This document shows, in pieces, positions 5,421 to 5,687 of a DNA stretch of 5,687 nucleotides. The position numbers and the translations under genes are program-made. The notes under the pieces were generated by a model. It did not search any database. It saw only the letters and a program-made list of their open reading frames with translations, and was not told the origin of the DNA. Location: positions 1 through 5,687 of the forward strand of contig PLYB01000250.1 of NCBI GenBank assembly GCA_003151655.1, given 5' to 3'. Origin of the DNA: Gallionellaceae bacterium. GTDB lineage: Bacteria > Pseudomonadota > Gammaproteobacteria > Burkholderiales > Gallionellaceae. Position 1 is the stretch's first letter; the number at the start of each line of letters is the position of its first letter.

Positions 5421-5687
5421 TCAAGTTTGAAGTGCAACGCCAGACTTGAAGAATACCTGACTAGGTGTTTTGTATTCAAGCATTTTTCTGGGACGGTTGT
5501 TCAACCTGTTCATTGCCGTATCAATTTCCTGTTGTGTTATGGTGGTGAAGTCCCGATTTTTTGGGAAGTACTGTCTTATCAATCCATTCGTGTTTTCGTT
5601 AGTGCCCCGTTCCCATGACGAGTAAGGGTGCGCGAAGTAGAAGTCTGCTTTCAGCCTTTTAGCAATTTCTTCGTGCCCGGCGAACTC
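5411..5687 (-). mobile_element. IS30-family insertion sequence, one end only
   Basis: The element enters from the right edge and is identified by its transposase. Its left boundary probably lies within about 5405-5425, just past the transposase stop. In IS30 elements the last codons of the transposase commonly run into the terminal inverted repeat, and the GTTGCACTTC and AAACTTGA stretch here is a plausible part of it. The other end is outside the window, so neither the inverted repeat pair nor a target duplication can be verified, and the boundary is approximate. Confidence 0.75.
5421..5687 (-). CDS. IS30-family transposase, C-terminal 88 codons (5' end beyond window)
   Basis: Reading leftward from the window edge there is an uninterrupted frame of 88 codons to a TGA at 5421-5423. 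It begins EFAGHEEIAKRL and contains HPYSSWERGTNENTNGLIR, the hallmark C-terminal block of IS30-family DDE transposases that carries the catalytic glutamate. Next come QYFPKNRDF, a segment similar to IDTAMNRLNNRPRKML, and KTPSQVFF, and it ends VALQT, also typical of the family. The enzyme cuts and joins the IS ends. No frameshift is visible in this part, so the copy may be intact; its N-terminal helix-turn-helix and the first two catalytic Asp residues lie outside the window. Confidence 0.93.
   Translation of the reverse strand, partial: EFAGHEEIAKRLKADFYFAHPYSSWERGTNENTNGLIRQYFPKNRDFTTITQQEIDTAMNRLNNRPRKMLEYKTPSQVFFKSGVALQT

Noticed and set aside
5424..5479. Start of a 64-codon leftward gene inside the transposase 3' end (TTG at 5479)
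   Set aside because: This part is the transposase read in another frame; only the segment beyond the IS boundary may be a real coding remnant.

Overview
The window looks like a piece of bacterial defence/accessory DNA. It holds the trailer end of a CRISPR array, a HipBA-type toxin-antitoxin operon, a large stand-alone DEAD/DEAH-type helicase, and the 3' end of an IS30-family insertion sequence. The protein families and the IS30 type suggest a proteobacterium, probably beta- or gamma-, but nothing here fixes the taxon: there is no rRNA, tRNA or housekeeping gene. Base composition varies. The CRISPR repeats are very GC-rich, the hipB promoter region is AT-rich, and the coding genes are intermediate.

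Layout. Positions 1-306 hold one partial and three complete identical 37-nt repeats, four spacers of 33-35 nt, and a decayed terminal repeat. The array reads rightward, so its leader and any cas genes lie to the left, outside the window. Positions 307-536 carry no convincing gene but contain a compound hairpin (454-492) between the array trailer and the convergent hipA 3' end. Positions 537-2226 are the leftward hipBA operon, with overlapping reading frames: hipB is an XRE/HTH antitoxin-repressor and hipA a Ser/Thr-kinase-like toxin. Positions 2227-2660 are a divergent intergenic region. It holds a good sigma70-like hipB promoter whose expected start point falls on or next to the hipB ATG, five TGTCCG-type half-sites that look like HipB operators, a 10-bp inverted repeat, and a perfect TATAAT box ahead of the helicase gene.

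Positions 2661-5246 encode an 861-residue SF2 helicase with motifs I to VI intact. Its C-terminal region resembles a PD-(D/E)XK nuclease domain in which the catalytic lysine position is tyrosine. It has no visible partner gene. Positions 5247-5420 contain a 9-bp hairpin and an apparent remnant of a leftward gene cut by the IS. Positions 5421-5687 are the last 88 codons of a leftward IS30-family transposase whose remainder is beyond the window.

How the parts fit: HipB and HipA form one self-regulated unit. The helicase has its own promoter and probably acts in nucleic-acid defence, by inference from its architecture and neighbours. No cas gene is present, so the array is only physically associated with the rest. 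The most notable observations are the helicase with a degenerate nuclease-like tail, the operator array around an apparently leaderless hipB, and the structured elements at the gene borders.
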